Shown: positions 1-7,357 of the stretch, piece after piece | Numbering within the stretch: the first letter of the stretch is position 1 | Layout: every line of letters starts with the position of its first letter | Source of the DNA: a virus | Virus record (IMG/VR): IMGVR_UViG_3300028800_000039 | Location: 1 to 39,188 of that record | Direction: 5' to 3' (one strand) | Length of the DNA: 39,188 nt | The notes under the pieces: model-generated | What the model was told of the DNA's origin: nothing | The model's input: only the letters and a program-made list of their open reading frames with translations | Databases searched by the model: none | Program-made: the position numbers and the translations under genes

Positions 1-127
1 TCTGCGGGTTCTTCTATAGTTTTGCACATATCTTCGAGTCCATTTCTAAATCGCGACATGTAGTTGCCCAGATATTCGTCGCAGAAGTCTTTTTCCATGA
101 GTATTATTGACGTGTAGAACGTGGTGA
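1..127. repeat. Left copy of exact 127-bp terminal repeat (circular overlap)
   Basis: These 127 bases are identical to 39062-39188. A 127-bp exact end overlap is what a de Bruijn assembler leaves on a circular contig when k is 127, and a gene reads through the join without a break. The unique circle is therefore 39,061 bp. A physical terminal redundancy of the virion DNA would look the same, so packaging strategy cannot be read from this alone. Confidence 0.95.
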
Positions 128-173
128 CTTCTTTCTCTATTTGAGATGCTAACTTTTCTAGTTCCTCGAGCAT
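1..173 (-). CDS. 5' part of junction-spanning helical protein (112 aa in the circle)
   Basis: The true start is the ATG at 173-171, preceded by an AAAAGGA ribosome site and lying 14 nt after the stop of the helicase gene at 188. The frame runs leftward off base 1 and continues at 39061 to a stop at 38896, giving 112 residues that begin MLEELEKLASQIEKE. If the linear window is read alone, the gene seems to start at an internal Met (39159). Heptad-like hydrophobic spacing suggests a mostly helical, possibly coiled-coil protein. I do not recognise the family; its place in the recombination/replication operon is the only functional hint. Confidence 0.8.
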   Translation of the reverse strand, partial: MLEELEKLASQIEKEVTTFYTSIILMEKDFCDEYLGNYMSRFRNGLEDMCKTIEEPA

Positions 174-187
174 TGGTAATCCTTTTG

Positions 188-1654
188 TTAGACTTGCTCT
201 ACTTTCCAGGTATCTGCATTTTGGTATGAGCCACACCTTATAGCCCTGTAACCGCCCTCTATGCGCCTGTTGTTGGCTCTTAAGTATTGTCCAATCCTCT
301 TTAGGCAGATGTTCCCGTTTTTGAGTGGCGTATTAGAGATTTCTGAGAAGCATTCTAATATAGCATCGTTGCCTTCCAGCATGGCTTTGTTATAGACATC
401 TTTTATGCGGAATTCAAAAGAGCCCACGAGCTTCCACCAGGCATCTAATGTTCTAGATAATGTTACTCTCACGGGATCATCGTCTTCGAGTTGTTTTCTG
501 CTAGCACACGGATCAGCAGCCCCCGCCCACACTAGCGATGATCGTATCCAGTTGCTCCACTCTTCGAATCTTCCAAAGGGTTTAAAGGCTTGCTTGGGTC
601 TTCCTGCTTGATTGTAGGCGTGTAGTATTGTCAATGCACATCTAACCAGTCGGCTCCTGTTTTCGGGGATGTAAGTGTGCAGGTTTACTTCGAATACACG
701 TTCTTCAGGCTTTTGCACTTCGGCATCTAGACTGCTAAGAACCACACGAGTGCTGATGTCCCCCTGGAAAATTAGATTGTTGCCAGTGGCTATGAAAAGT
801 ATTGATGTGGGGTATATAGCTGTTTGTGTCTTACCAAGAACTCGGCCTTTGTAGGTGGTCTCTGTGAGTATAGAGCACAACGTCGAAGATCCAAAGGGTC
901 TCTCTATATTGTCGATACAGACGATCGGGTCGCCATCTTGGAGCACAGCTAACAGGCGTTTGGATTCTTCGCTTTCGTTTGTTGATTGGGAGATTACAGA
1001 GGTTTCTCGGCCCGTTACTATCAGAGAGACGACAGCCGCTAGCAAAGACTTGCCTGTGCCCATTTTAGGGGCTGTAAAAGCGTGTAACGGAGCTGTAGGT
1101 ATCGATCTACGCACCAAGCCAGTCAACACCGCAGAAAGGGCTACAGAGAGGCTAGGCTTGTCTCTAAATGGAAAGTCACTCACTAGACGGGATAGCTCTT
1201 CTAAAGCCTGTCTGGCATCGCCGTTTGCGTAGTCTGTTTCTGGCAGGTTAAAGTCATCGAACTCGGGGCCCAGGTGAAGATATAGGCCCGAATCTTCATC
1301 AAAGCCTTCGGTGGTCAGAAGCTTGCCGTTAGACTTTATGGTGGGCGCAGTGATAACACCGTATATATGTGGAAGTGGCCATTGGCCAAGAGAGAGATAA
1401 GACCTGCATAGAGATTCGGGGCAGTCGACATGGTGGATCTTGCTAGACCTATCTTTCCTGGTAAACTTGACCGTTTGTGACAGAAAGGTTGCTAAGTAAA
1501 TGCTGTCGACTTCTCTGAGGTAATAGAGGTCTGTGATGAGCCTTACCAGCCTGCTGTCTTTAACATAGAAGGTTCCGCACTTTAACAAGCAGCTAGTGAT
1601 TGCTGAAAAACTCTGCTCCAGAGCTCCAGGGACTAGGTTAATTGTTGTTGTCAT
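188..1654 (-). CDS. Phage helicase/primase-type ATPase
   Basis: 488 aa. Residues about 85-135 resemble the segment that precedes the ATPase core in phage and plasmid primase-helicases (GFDEDSGLYL). The P-loop core follows: Walker A TAPKMGTGKS at 194-203, Walker B PIVCIDNIE at 243-251, a sensor-like ILFIATGNN at 285-293 and an arginine (STRVV) near 303. No zinc finger, Toprim or AEP primase domain is visible, so it is more likely the helicase or loader part of a replication protein than a complete primase. It lies 13 nt after the YqaJ-type nuclease gene in the leftward operon. Role inferred: unwinding or initiation of phage DNA replication. Confidence 0.8.
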   Translation of the reverse strand: MTTTINLVPGALEQSFSAITSCLLKCGTFYVKDSRLVRLITDLYYLREVDSIYLATFLSQTVKFTRKDRSSKIHHVDCPESLCRSYLSLGQWPLPHIYGVITAPTIKSNGKLLTTEGFDEDSGLYLHLGPEFDDFNLPETDYANGDARQALEELSRLVSDFPFRDKPSLSVALSAVLTGLVRRSIPTAPLHAFTAPKMGTGKSLLAAVVSLIVTGRETSVISQSTNESEESKRLLAVLQDGDPIVCIDNIERPFGSSTLCSILTETTYKGRVLGKTQTAIYPTSILFIATGNNLIFQGDISTRVVLSSLDAEVQKPEERVFEVNLHTYIPENRSRLVRCALTILHAYNQAGRPKQAFKPFGRFEEWSNWIRSSLVWAGAADPCASRKQLEDDDPVRVTLSRTLDAWWKLVGSFEFRIKDVYNKAMLEGNDAILECFSEISNTPLKNGNICLKRIGQYLRANNRRIEGGYRAIRCGSYQNADTWKVEQV

Positions 1655-1667
1655 TCTTCTTCTGTGG

Positions 1668-2588
1668 TCATTTGTCTATCCATATACGTTTTTGAACTAT
1701 CGGAGCATCTCTGAAATCGTCTATCGACATGCCATTGTCTTCCAAGGCTTTTAGCACCACAGGATGTTCACAGATAGTCTTGTATCGGGCCGTAGATAAC
1801 TTTGTGTTAAAAGAATAATTTACACCCGAGCACCGAAAGGGAGTGTCTGCCCCTAGCTCTTTTAGTTCGTTCTTAATCTGTTCTGCCTCTTCTACTAGGG
1901 GCATTAGGTATCTTAGGCGTTTACATCTCTCTGCGCATTCTTTGTCGTTGCGTTCTATCGCGTCAACAGGAGAAGCTTCGGGAGGGATTCCGCCGATGAC
2001 ATGTGTTTGCCAGAAGGAGTTTATTTTTTCTATTATTTTTTGTTGTAGCTGTTGATCTGGAGATTCTTCGATGACCTTCCAGTCGATACCTTTCGGGCCA
2101 ATGCCATTAGAATAGATATAGAAAGCTTTCCAGGTTCGGCCCGTTCCGTTAGTGGGAAAGCAGGCTTCTGCTAGGAGTAGCTGTTGTTGTATTTGCAGTT
2201 GGTGAGCCCTAGGTATATACCTCATGTCCATGTATTTCTCGTAATCCCCGATGAACTTCATTTCCCAAAGACAGGCGTGTGCGGTGTTGATACCGTCTAG
2301 GGTGGCGCGTATGTAGGGCATTTGAGGGTGTTCTAGGCACATCTGCTCTTCTATGTCTATTTTGTACACTCGCCTCAATTCAGGGAACAGTAGGGCCTCT
2401 AGATCCTTTCCTTTGGCCATTCTGTGCGTCTCGAACTTCTTGTGTGTAGAGCCTCTGAGCTTTTTCCACAGGTCTAGCCTGCTTTCGAAAGGATTAGAGT
2501 CGAATAGCGTGGCTGCACTAGAGGCTCCGATGCCCTTAGATCTCCATGATAGCCAGTCTACTTCGTTGTTAAATTGCACAGAATGCAT
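1668..2588 (-). CDS. YqaJ-type viral exonuclease/recombinase nuclease
   Basis: 306 aa. The YqaJ/lambda-exonuclease fold is recognisable from its ordered motifs: WRSKGIGASSAATLF near 15-29, the AKGKDLEALL helix near 58-67 (E64), ATLDG with the metal-binding D98, WEMK with E109 and K111, and the glutamine-rich HQLQIQQQLL helix after 129. Family members resect double-stranded ends 5' to 3' and work with a single-strand annealing protein. Its start overlaps the end of the upstream gene (2569-3156) by 20 nt, which suggests coupled translation. C-terminal residues from about 200 are helical and not diagnostic. Confidence 0.88.
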   Translation of the reverse strand: MHSVQFNNEVDWLSWRSKGIGASSAATLFDSNPFESRLDLWKKLRGSTHKKFETHRMAKGKDLEALLFPELRRVYKIDIEEQMCLEHPQMPYIRATLDGINTAHACLWEMKFIGDYEKYMDMRYIPRAHQLQIQQQLLLAEACFPTNGTGRTWKAFYIYSNGIGPKGIDWKVIEESPDQQLQQKIIEKINSFWQTHVIGGIPPEASPVDAIERNDKECAERCKRLRYLMPLVEEAEQIKNELKELGADTPFRCSGVNYSFNTKLSTARYKTICEHPVVLKALEDNGMSIDDFRDAPIVQKRIWIDK

Positions 2589-3156
2589 CTTGTTTTAGGT
2601 ATATGTTATCGAGATTGAAGGGCATTATCTTCATTAGCTCTATACATTCTTCTGGAAGATCAGACCTGGCTACCTGTGTGGTGAAGTTTTTGTCCATGGT
2701 GGTTATGAGGTCAAAGGCATATCTGTTTTGTCCGTTGATTATGTTCTTTTGCACGCGACATGTGGCGAAGTCGTAGACATTTTCGGGCTGGAATTTCCTA
2801 TAGGTGGCTAAGATATCTTCGAATATAGCGCGTTGTTGGACGGTTATTATTTGCAGAACTTTCTTAGCTGGGAGGTAAGCGCAGAAAAACAGAAAAGGAG
2901 CAATGTTATCATCGTGGGGTTCTTTTAACTTAATGGCTTTAGATTTGTCTTCGGGTCGGAACACATGTTTTTCTTTTGTAACTTCGGCGCCTTCTGTGGC
3001 ACTAGATTTTTTCCAGAACTCATAGCCCATCTTGATTTCGCTGACGATTCTAAAGATTACCGAGGGTTCGTTCTTAAGAATTTTAGAGAATGTTGTCTCT
3101 GTTGAGAAGGCTGATTCTGCATAAGCTAAGGTTTGTTCTGAGATAATGTTGTGCAT
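2569..3156 (-). CDS. Probable single-strand DNA-binding or annealing partner
   Basis: 195 aa. I do not recognise it with certainty. The central stretch, APFLFFCAYLPAKKVLQI and on to CRVQKNIINGQNRYAFDLI, has the spacing seen in phage OB-fold single-strand-binding proteins, where a strand ending in a valine-rich segment is followed by an 'ITQ..I' helix and a ..Y.V strand. It is the first gene of the leftward operon and overlaps the YqaJ nuclease gene. That is the usual place for the nuclease's DNA-binding or annealing partner. No RecT/Redbeta signature is visible. Structure prediction would settle whether this is an OB fold. Confidence 0.4.
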   Translation of the reverse strand: MHNIISEQTLAYAESAFSTETTFSKILKNEPSVIFRIVSEIKMGYEFWKKSSATEGAEVTKEKHVFRPEDKSKAIKLKEPHDDNIAPFLFFCAYLPAKKVLQIITVQQRAIFEDILATYRKFQPENVYDFATCRVQKNIINGQNRYAFDLITTMDKNFTTQVARSDLPEECIELMKIMPFNLDNIYLKQDAFCAI

Positions 3157-3175
3157 CTAATACCTAATTTATGGG

Positions 3176-3205
3176 TGGACATCGTGATAGATTAACATAT
3201 ATAAT
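3176..3205 (+). promoter_or_regulatory. Sigma70-like promoter, rightward
   Basis: TGGACA at 3176-3181, an 18-nt spacer, then a perfect TATAAT at 3200-3205. It lies in the ~100-bp divergent gap and faces the 3259 gene. It overlaps a leftward promoter candidate, so the two directions may compete for polymerase. Confidence 0.5.
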
Positions 3206-3224
3206 AACGCTATATACAAAGCAA
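3196..3224 (-). promoter_or_regulatory. Candidate leftward early promoter
   Basis: On the minus strand, TTGCTT (3224-3219), a 17-nt spacer and TATATG (3201-3196). It would drive the recombination/replication operon that starts at 3156. It overlaps the -10 box of the rightward promoter, giving a back-to-back arrangement. Confidence 0.35.
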
Positions 3225-3258
3225 CAGCAAATACGGAGGATGCCAGGCTGCGCATACT

Positions 3259-3687
3259 ATGGTCTTTACTCGGCACTTGCATGAAAACATGGTCTTTAAT
3301 CTCTATCTACTGCATCTATGTGACGGTTTTCCTGCTGGTTCTTGGAGCATAAGGTGGCCTCGGGTCTTGTTAAGTAACGACGAGAAGTTTTCTTATGTGA
3401 CAGCCAAGTCTATAAGCAGCTATTTAGGAGCAGCCTTTGACCCGCAGTTGGTAGATCTAGCTAAGGCCGAGGGTTTGTCGGTTAGATATAAGCAGATGTT
3501 AGATCTATTAGAAGATCCCAAGACAGCCATAGCAAACCTAGCCGTTCTTAAATGTGTAAACGAGACCTTCTTCGGCGAACATGTAAACGAAAATCTGGAC
3601 GTGGGTATGCTCATGGCTCCAATAAGAAAGCTAGCACAAGAGGTATCGCAGAATGACGCAACAGATAGCACAGCTCACAATGGCTGA
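3259..3687 (+). CDS. Hypothetical protein, first rightward gene
   Basis: 142 aa, not recognised. It follows the predicted promoter at 3176-3205, and a GGAGG lies about 19 nt upstream. The sequence ATGGTCTTTA occurs both at the first codon and again at 3289, so the start could be residue 11. A copy of the GCTGCGCATAC repeat (3247-3257) lies directly before the start codon. The C-terminal half is helical (LVDLAKAEGLSVRYKQMLDL). Its 3' end overlaps the next gene by 35 nt. No membrane or catalytic motif is seen. Confidence 0.6.
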   Translation: MVFTRHLHENMVFNLYLLHLCDGFPAGSWSIRWPRVLLSNDEKFSYVTAKSISSYLGAAFDPQLVDLAKAEGLSVRYKQMLDLLEDPKTAIANLAVLKCVNETFFGEHVNENLDVGMLMAPIRKLAQEVSQNDATDSTAHNG

Positions 3688-3988
3688 TTTAGTCGACAGA
3701 ATATCCCAGTTCACTAGTGCTGTGCATACTGCTGCGCATACTACGGATCTAAAGACAGTCGTCAGAAAGATAGAGACTATAATCAGGACTTTTAAATTCG
3801 AAGCAGGCCTAGCTATCAGAAGGAGCAAGAAGACTCTCGACGGCCAATCTCTTCTCAAATACCAAATCAGCAACACGCGCCGCGCCAACAGGTTCTACAC
3901 AAAAAACCGTGACAGAATATTAGCAGAGCAGAAAGAACGAAGAATTTCAAAAATAGCAATCGAATCTATGGTAAAAAATGACAGCTAA
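3653..3988 (+). CDS. Small basic protein with Y-x-KNRDR motif
   Basis: 111 aa, function unknown. The C-terminal third reads RFYTKNRDRILAEQKERR, a Y-x-K-N-R-D-R pattern that recurs in two other small genes here (26331-26531 and 37390-37704). Residues AVHTAAHTTDL near the N-terminus are encoded by a copy of the short GCTGCGCATAC repeat (3731-3741), so the repeat has entered or grown within the coding frame. It overlaps both neighbours (35 nt and 11 nt), which supports one transcription unit. The charge pattern suggests nucleic-acid binding, but no named domain is visible. Confidence 0.6.
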   Translation: MTQQIAQLTMADLVDRISQFTSAVHTAAHTTDLKTVVRKIETIIRTFKFEAGLAIRRSKKTLDGQSLLKYQISNTRRANRFYTKNRDRILAEQKERRISKIAIESMVKNDS

Positions 3989-4595
3989 GATAAAAGGCTA
4001 CCAGCCAGTACAAGTGCCTGTGGGCAACGACTTAGGACGACAAGCCTTGCGTGATCAGATGCAGCAGTTAAGCCCGATAACCAACAAAGCTATTAACTCG
4101 CTCTCCCAGATGGCGCAATTCTCTGACAACGGCAATATGGAAGCCTATAAACAGAACCAGATGAATCGTTTTAACCAGGATATATTGCCTGGGATCATGC
4201 AGCGGTTTGGCGGTCAGAAAGGCTCTGGTCTAAATAACGCTCTAGCATCGGCCTCTCAGGGTCTAGGGCAGAACTTAGCAGCTAGACGTGAAGATATGCA
4301 ATCCTCAGCAATCTCTCAGCTTCTAGGGCTCAACGGTCAGCTTATGAATACTCAGGATTATCAGCACGGATTCTTACAAGAGCCTGAAGGAGGGTGGAGT
4401 AACTTTATGCGCAACGGTCTGCCCTCTATCGCTTCTATTGTATCGGATGTTATGCCCTCCAACTGGGCAGCTAAGATAGCCGAAGGCTTTGGGAGTGGAA
4501 GTCGTGGTTCTCGTGCCAACATGAGGCAACAGGATACCTCTATTAGAAAGATGGGCGGGGATTTCGGTTTGCCTGGTGGTGGTTATATATTCTAA
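3978..4595 (+). CDS. Probable internal virion/ejection protein
   Basis: 205 aa. It resembles a conserved protein of uncultured P22-like podoviruses: a Q-rich helical N-terminus (QALRDQMQQLSP), then the signature RFNQDILPGIMQRFGG, followed by SGLNNALASASQGLGQNLAARR (residues ~70-100, described here in parts), and a glycine-rich tail ending GGGYIF. Family members are encoded beside virion genes and are thought to travel in or on the particle; that role is inferred. It overlaps the preceding gene by 11 nt and converges on the leftward gene ending at 4604. Confidence 0.6.
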   Translation: MTAKIKGYQPVQVPVGNDLGRQALRDQMQQLSPITNKAINSLSQMAQFSDNGNMEAYKQNQMNRFNQDILPGIMQRFGGQKGSGLNNALASASQGLGQNLAARREDMQSSAISQLLGLNGQLMNTQDYQHGFLQEPEGGWSNFMRNGLPSIASIVSDVMPSNWAAKIAEGFGSGSRGSRANMRQQDTSIRKMGGDFGLPGGGYIF

Positions 4596-4603
4596 CACAA
4601 TAT

Positions 4604-5404
4604 TTAGAAAACAATGTTTGTACTGATGCTGTTAGAAAAAAATGGCTGAAGGGCGCGAATAACAAGCCATTCTTCTAAGTCACTTAAACTGTCCAGCCCC
4701 TGATAAAAAAATGCACCCACCTCTTTAACGCTCCTAATGGCCTTATTTTTTGGATCTATCGACACGATAAGCTGCCAATCTCCAATTAATACGTTAACAC
4801 CATCAGATCCATCATTTTCACCAATTAAAACTTCGCCTCTTTTGATTTTAAGTAGCAAGTGCTCTAAACATGCAAAAGGGGCATCAGGAGGATTTTTTTT
4901 GTCAGACAGTTTTTTGTCTATTTCTTCTGTTAACTTTTTGATCAAACCTGCGGCACAAGGAAGCCAGCCTAATCGTAGTCTAAAGTCTTGATCACCAACG
5001 CTCCAAGGAGTGCAGCTTTCGTTGCGGTAAAAAGATAGGATAGGTTTTAATCCTCCACAATACACTTTAACCCTGTTAATAGTTGTAAATTGTATTGTGA
5101 ACTTCGAAATGTCCGCATGGATAAGATATGATTCTTCCTGCGTTGGGGATGGACTATCGCTAAAAACTTTTTCAGCAAAATCTAAAATATCTTTACAGAA
5201 AAAGTAGCGTACTATATCTCGGCACACAAGATCGTAATGGCTATTGCCGTCATACACAATAACCCTGCCCACCTCCAAACCACCGTCTCCCTTAATGCAA
5301 TCGCAGTGTCCAGTCATCTGCTCAAAAGAAAACATAACTTTTACAGAGCCTATACGATCATGCTCGTACCCAGTGATGGTAAGATCAAATATCCTTGATG
5401 GCAT
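4604..5404 (-). CDS. Hypothetical AT-rich accessory protein
   Basis: The preferred start is ATG at 5404 with GGGGG just upstream (266 aa). A TTG at 5455 would add LLFVLFSCSVAQ, which looks like a short hydrophobic or lipoprotein-like leader, so secretion cannot be excluded. The product begins MPSRIFDLTITGYEHDRIG and has alternating beta-strand character. I recognise no family. Its codon use is visibly more AT-rich than that of the virion genes, which suggests recent acquisition. It lies downstream of a large inverted repeat (5486-5644) that would separate it transcriptionally from the recombinase operon. Confidence 0.6.
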   Translation of the reverse strand: MPSRIFDLTITGYEHDRIGSVKVMFSFEQMTGHCDCIKGDGGLEVGRVIVYDGNSHYDLVCRDIVRYFFCKDILDFAEKVFSDSPSPTQEESYLIHADISKFTIQFTTINRVKVYCGGLKPILSFYRNESCTPWSVGDQDFRLRLGWLPCAAGLIKKLTEEIDKKLSDKKNPPDAPFACLEHLLLKIKRGEVLIGENDGSDGVNVLIGDWQLIVSIDPKNKAIRSVKEVGAFFYQGLDSLSDLEEWLVIRALQPFFSNSISTNIVF

Positions 5405-5485
5405 CACGCCCCCTTTTTTTTGTGCTACACTACAACTAAATAGCACAAACAGCAATATTCTAGCTAAGGCGAAATAGGGGCTAAC

Positions 5486-5644
5486 AAAAAAGGAGAGATC
5501 TTGAGGGGCTTTGGTTAGTTCTGTTAGATATTCTTATACTCATTTCTAAAATGAAATATAAATAAATATAATGTGTCTGTGTGGCTGGGAGTAAGAAAAC
5601 ATCTAACACATCTAACCAAAGTCCCTCAAGATCCCTCTTTTTAC
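5486..5644. repeat. 45-bp imperfect inverted repeat around a 69-bp AT-rich segment
   Basis: The left arm (5486-5530) and the reverse complement of the right arm (5600-5644) share blocks GATCTTGAGGG, CTTTGGTTAG and TGTTAGAT with few mismatches. Outside each arm the sequence ends in a T-run when read outward, as in a bidirectional terminator. The interior (5531-5599) contains a perfect TATAAT (5567-5572). Possible readings are a two-way terminator, a short MITE-like element, or an invertible segment served by the nearby serine recombinase. Confidence 0.7.
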
Positions 5645-5931
5645 ATATCTGGGCCTTCGAAGACCTCATAGCAAATGTGGGCAAGATATCTAATGAATTC
5701 AGGCATGTACTGTTTGCCTCCAATAAGAACTGTCAACTCCTCATAAAGTTCCTCATAGCGTCCTTTCTTCCAGTGCTTCTTAAAACCGTCGGTTAAGAAA
5801 TAAGCCCGCACCACCATCTCAGCCGTGGACATAACATACTCCCACTTACGCTTGGTGGACATGGTGTTATATAGAGGAGACTCTTCAACTCTATCCAAAA
5901 GAAAATCATATAGACGGCTTATATATCCCAT
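5641..5931 (-). CDS. Hypothetical 96-aa protein
   Basis: Helical, moderately basic protein (MGYISRLYDFLLDRVEESPL) with no membrane segment or motif that I can name. Its stop lies at the edge of the right arm of the inverted repeat, so its transcript would read straight into that hairpin and probably stop there. It follows the serine recombinase gene by 73 nt in the same direction and may be the last gene of that operon. Confidence 0.55.
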   Translation of the reverse strand: MGYISRLYDFLLDRVEESPLYNTMSTKRKWEYVMSTAEMVVRAYFLTDGFKKHWKKGRYEELYEELTVLIGGKQYMPEFIRYLAHICYEVFEGPDM

Positions 5932-6004
5932 GGCTCCTCGGGCTTCGTGTAACGCTCCAAAACAAAATAGAACATTAATCCCACGAAAATAAATGTTACT
6001 AAGC

Positions 6005-6646
6005 TCATATTGCTACCTCGAATCCTGCTACGCTACCTGCTGCGGATCCTGCCCAGAACTCTTTATTTATCTCCAACAACCCCATCTCCTGCCTCTTAAT
6101 GGCCTTCTGTATAGCCGAGGCACTGACATCGAACTCTTCCCCTATCTTAGCAAAAGACATCCCATCAGCTCTCATCAACAAAATCGCCTCCATTTCAGCA
6201 GCAGTGATACTAGGCTTCCTCCCCTTGCACTTACCCGCTCTCCTGGCTATTGCTAACCCACCCTTAACGCGCTCAGAGATTATGTTCCTCTCTAGCTCAG
6301 CAAAGACCATCAATATCTGGAACATCGCATCTGTGTAAATGTTATTTCCAAACACAAGCCCGATGCTAGCTATCTCTAAAGAAGCCCCCTTAGATTTGAT
6401 GATGTTGGTGTTGGAGATAAAATCCCCTAAGCTGCGACCAAACCTATCTATGGTGTGAACGACAACGACATCACCCTCTTTAAGCGTTGCCAACATCTTC
6501 TCAAATACAGGACGTTGAACACCCTCCTTGCCAGAAAGCTTCTCACAATACATTACATCTACCTTGCCATAGGAGTTAATAGCCTCGACCTGACGCTCCA
6601 AATCCTGATCTTCAGTAGAAACCCTGGTATAACTAATACGACTCAT
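6005..6646 (-). CDS. Serine recombinase (Hin/Pin/resolvase family)
   Basis: 213 aa. The resolvase-type catalytic domain covers about 1-135: Y-T-R-V-S with nucleophile S10 and R8, then TIDRFGRSLGD with R68 and R71, and the long ELERNIISERVKGG helix. A Hin-like helix-turn-helix follows at about 155-186 (MRADGMSFAKIGEEFDVS). These enzymes cut and rejoin DNA at short crossover sites for inversion or resolution. The last residues, AGSAAGSVAG, are encoded by the 12-bp repeat family (6024-6052) and lengthen the normal C-terminus. It starts 1 nt after the previous gene. Likely substrates are the inverted repeat at 5486-5644 or phage multimers; both are inference. Confidence 0.92.
   Translation of the reverse strand: MSRISYTRVSTEDQDLERQVEAINSYGKVDVMYCEKLSGKEGVQRPVFEKMLATLKEGDVVVVHTIDRFGRSLGDFISNTNIIKSKGASLEIASIGLVFGNNIYTDAMFQILMVFAELERNIISERVKGGLAIARRAGKCKGRKPSITAAEMEAILLMRADGMSFAKIGEEFDVSASAIQKAIKRQEMGLLEINKEFWAGSAAGSVAGFEVAI
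6024..6052 (-). repeat. 12-bp repeat units inside the recombinase C-terminus
   Basis: Two 12-bp units (CTGCTACGCTAC and CTGCTGCGGATC on the plus strand). The 29 bases 6024-6052 are identical to 10825-10853 inside the speD gene, which is read from the opposite strand. In the recombinase they encode AGSAAGSVAG. Confidence 0.85.
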
Positions 6647-6647
6647 A

Positions 6648-6947
6648 TTAAACCCCTCCCGATAAATCTTGCCACTTTTTAAGACCAGCTAGCTTAAGAC
6701 AACCCTTAGAAATCATTAATAAACATCCAACAACCCTCTCCACGTCCGAAGTGATGCCCGATTTGAGCTTTATCAAGTCAACAACATCGCGAAACTCACT
6801 TGGATTCAAACCCGCATGCTGAGTACGACGCTTGTCATAGTAAAAGAATGTTGACAGATCCTCAGTGGTCGTAGCCAACCAGCACAATTGCTCCTTGCTG
6901 CTCTCTCTTATCAACGCCATCAACGGTTCGTAATTATTTCTAACCAC
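6648..6947 (-). CDS. Hypothetical 99-aa protein in recombinase operon
   Basis: Starts at GTG 6947 with AGGAG about 7 nt upstream, and overlaps the stop of the previous gene by 8 nt. The protein is helical, with ESSKEQLCWLATTTEDLS near the N-terminus and a hydrophobic helix ERVVGCLLMISKGCLKLAG. The family is not recognised. The tight spacing (1 nt to the recombinase start) suggests co-translation with the recombinase, so an accessory or regulatory role is possible. Confidence 0.6.
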   Translation of the reverse strand: MVRNNYEPLMALIRESSKEQLCWLATTTEDLSTFFYYDKRRTQHAGLNPSEFRDVVDLIKLKSGITSDVERVVGCLLMISKGCLKLAGLKKWQDLSGGV

Positions 6948-7188
6948 ACTTAACTCCTAATTTAATATCATCCATAACAAACATCACGAGAACACTCACG
7001 ACATCAGGATCTTCACGGTAGTCATCAATAAGACGCTCCACGTAATCCCAGCCATCACGCAAAAAGATACAGTCAAAGACATCAGCATAAGACAATTTAA
7101 CGCCTCGTCGTCGACCAAGCTCTCTCACGTCAGCAATGATATCATTAACGCCATCAACGATATATCGGTTGTTTCCTGAACAATGCAT
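6940..7188 (-). CDS. Hypothetical 82-aa protein, first gene of recombinase operon
   Basis: The frame is open further upstream, but ATG 7188 has a well-spaced AGGAG (TAGGAGTGCTC before ATG) and is the better start. The product, beginning MHCSGNNRYIVDG, is a small acidic helical protein with EDPDVVSVLVMFVMDD near the C-terminus. No family is recognised. A copy of the GTATGCGCAGC repeat (7220-7230) lies in the leader just upstream of the ribosome site. Confidence 0.6.
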   Translation of the reverse strand: MHCSGNNRYIVDGVNDIIADVRELGRRRGVKLSYADVFDCIFLRDGWDYVERLIDDYREDPDVVSVLVMFVMDDIKLGVKCG

Positions 7189-7219
7189 GAGCACTCCTAT
7201 ATATATATCTTTCACGAAA

Positions 7220-7230
7220 GTATGCGCAGC
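7220..7230 (+). repeat. GTATGCGCAGC repeat copy in intergenic leader
   Basis: Exact copy of the 11-bp core. Other exact copies lie at 8115-8125, 8239-8249, 8269-8279, 11246-11256 and 11652-11662, with reverse-complement copies at 3247-3257 and 3731-3741. Confidence 0.8.
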
Positions 7231-7309
7231 CACAGATGTACGATAACACACAGCATTATATTAGTCAACGCCGCGGCAAAGTATATCTGCGTATCGGCAA
7301 GAATAAATA

Positions 7310-7357
7310 TTCGGTTATGACTTCGGTTATGACTTCGGTTATGACTTCGGTTAGATG
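7310..7357 (+). repeat. Tandem 12-bp repeat TTCGGTTATGAC
   Basis: Three exact 12-bp copies at 7310-7321, 7322-7333 and 7334-7345, then a diverged fourth, TTCGGTTAGATG, that runs into TGTTAGAT. The diverged unit matches the GGTTAG..TGTTAGAT words found in the inverted repeat at 5486-5644 and near 25138-25164. Confidence 0.9.

Noticed and set aside
855-1232. 125-codon plus-strand frame
   Set aside because: Shadow of the helicase/primase-type ATPase, which has clear Walker motifs on the other strand.
6005-6646. Serine recombinase as a phage integrase
   Set aside because: At 213 aa with a Hin-type helix-turn-helix it lacks the large C-terminal domains of serine integrases; inversion or resolution fits better. 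No attP-like core was seen.
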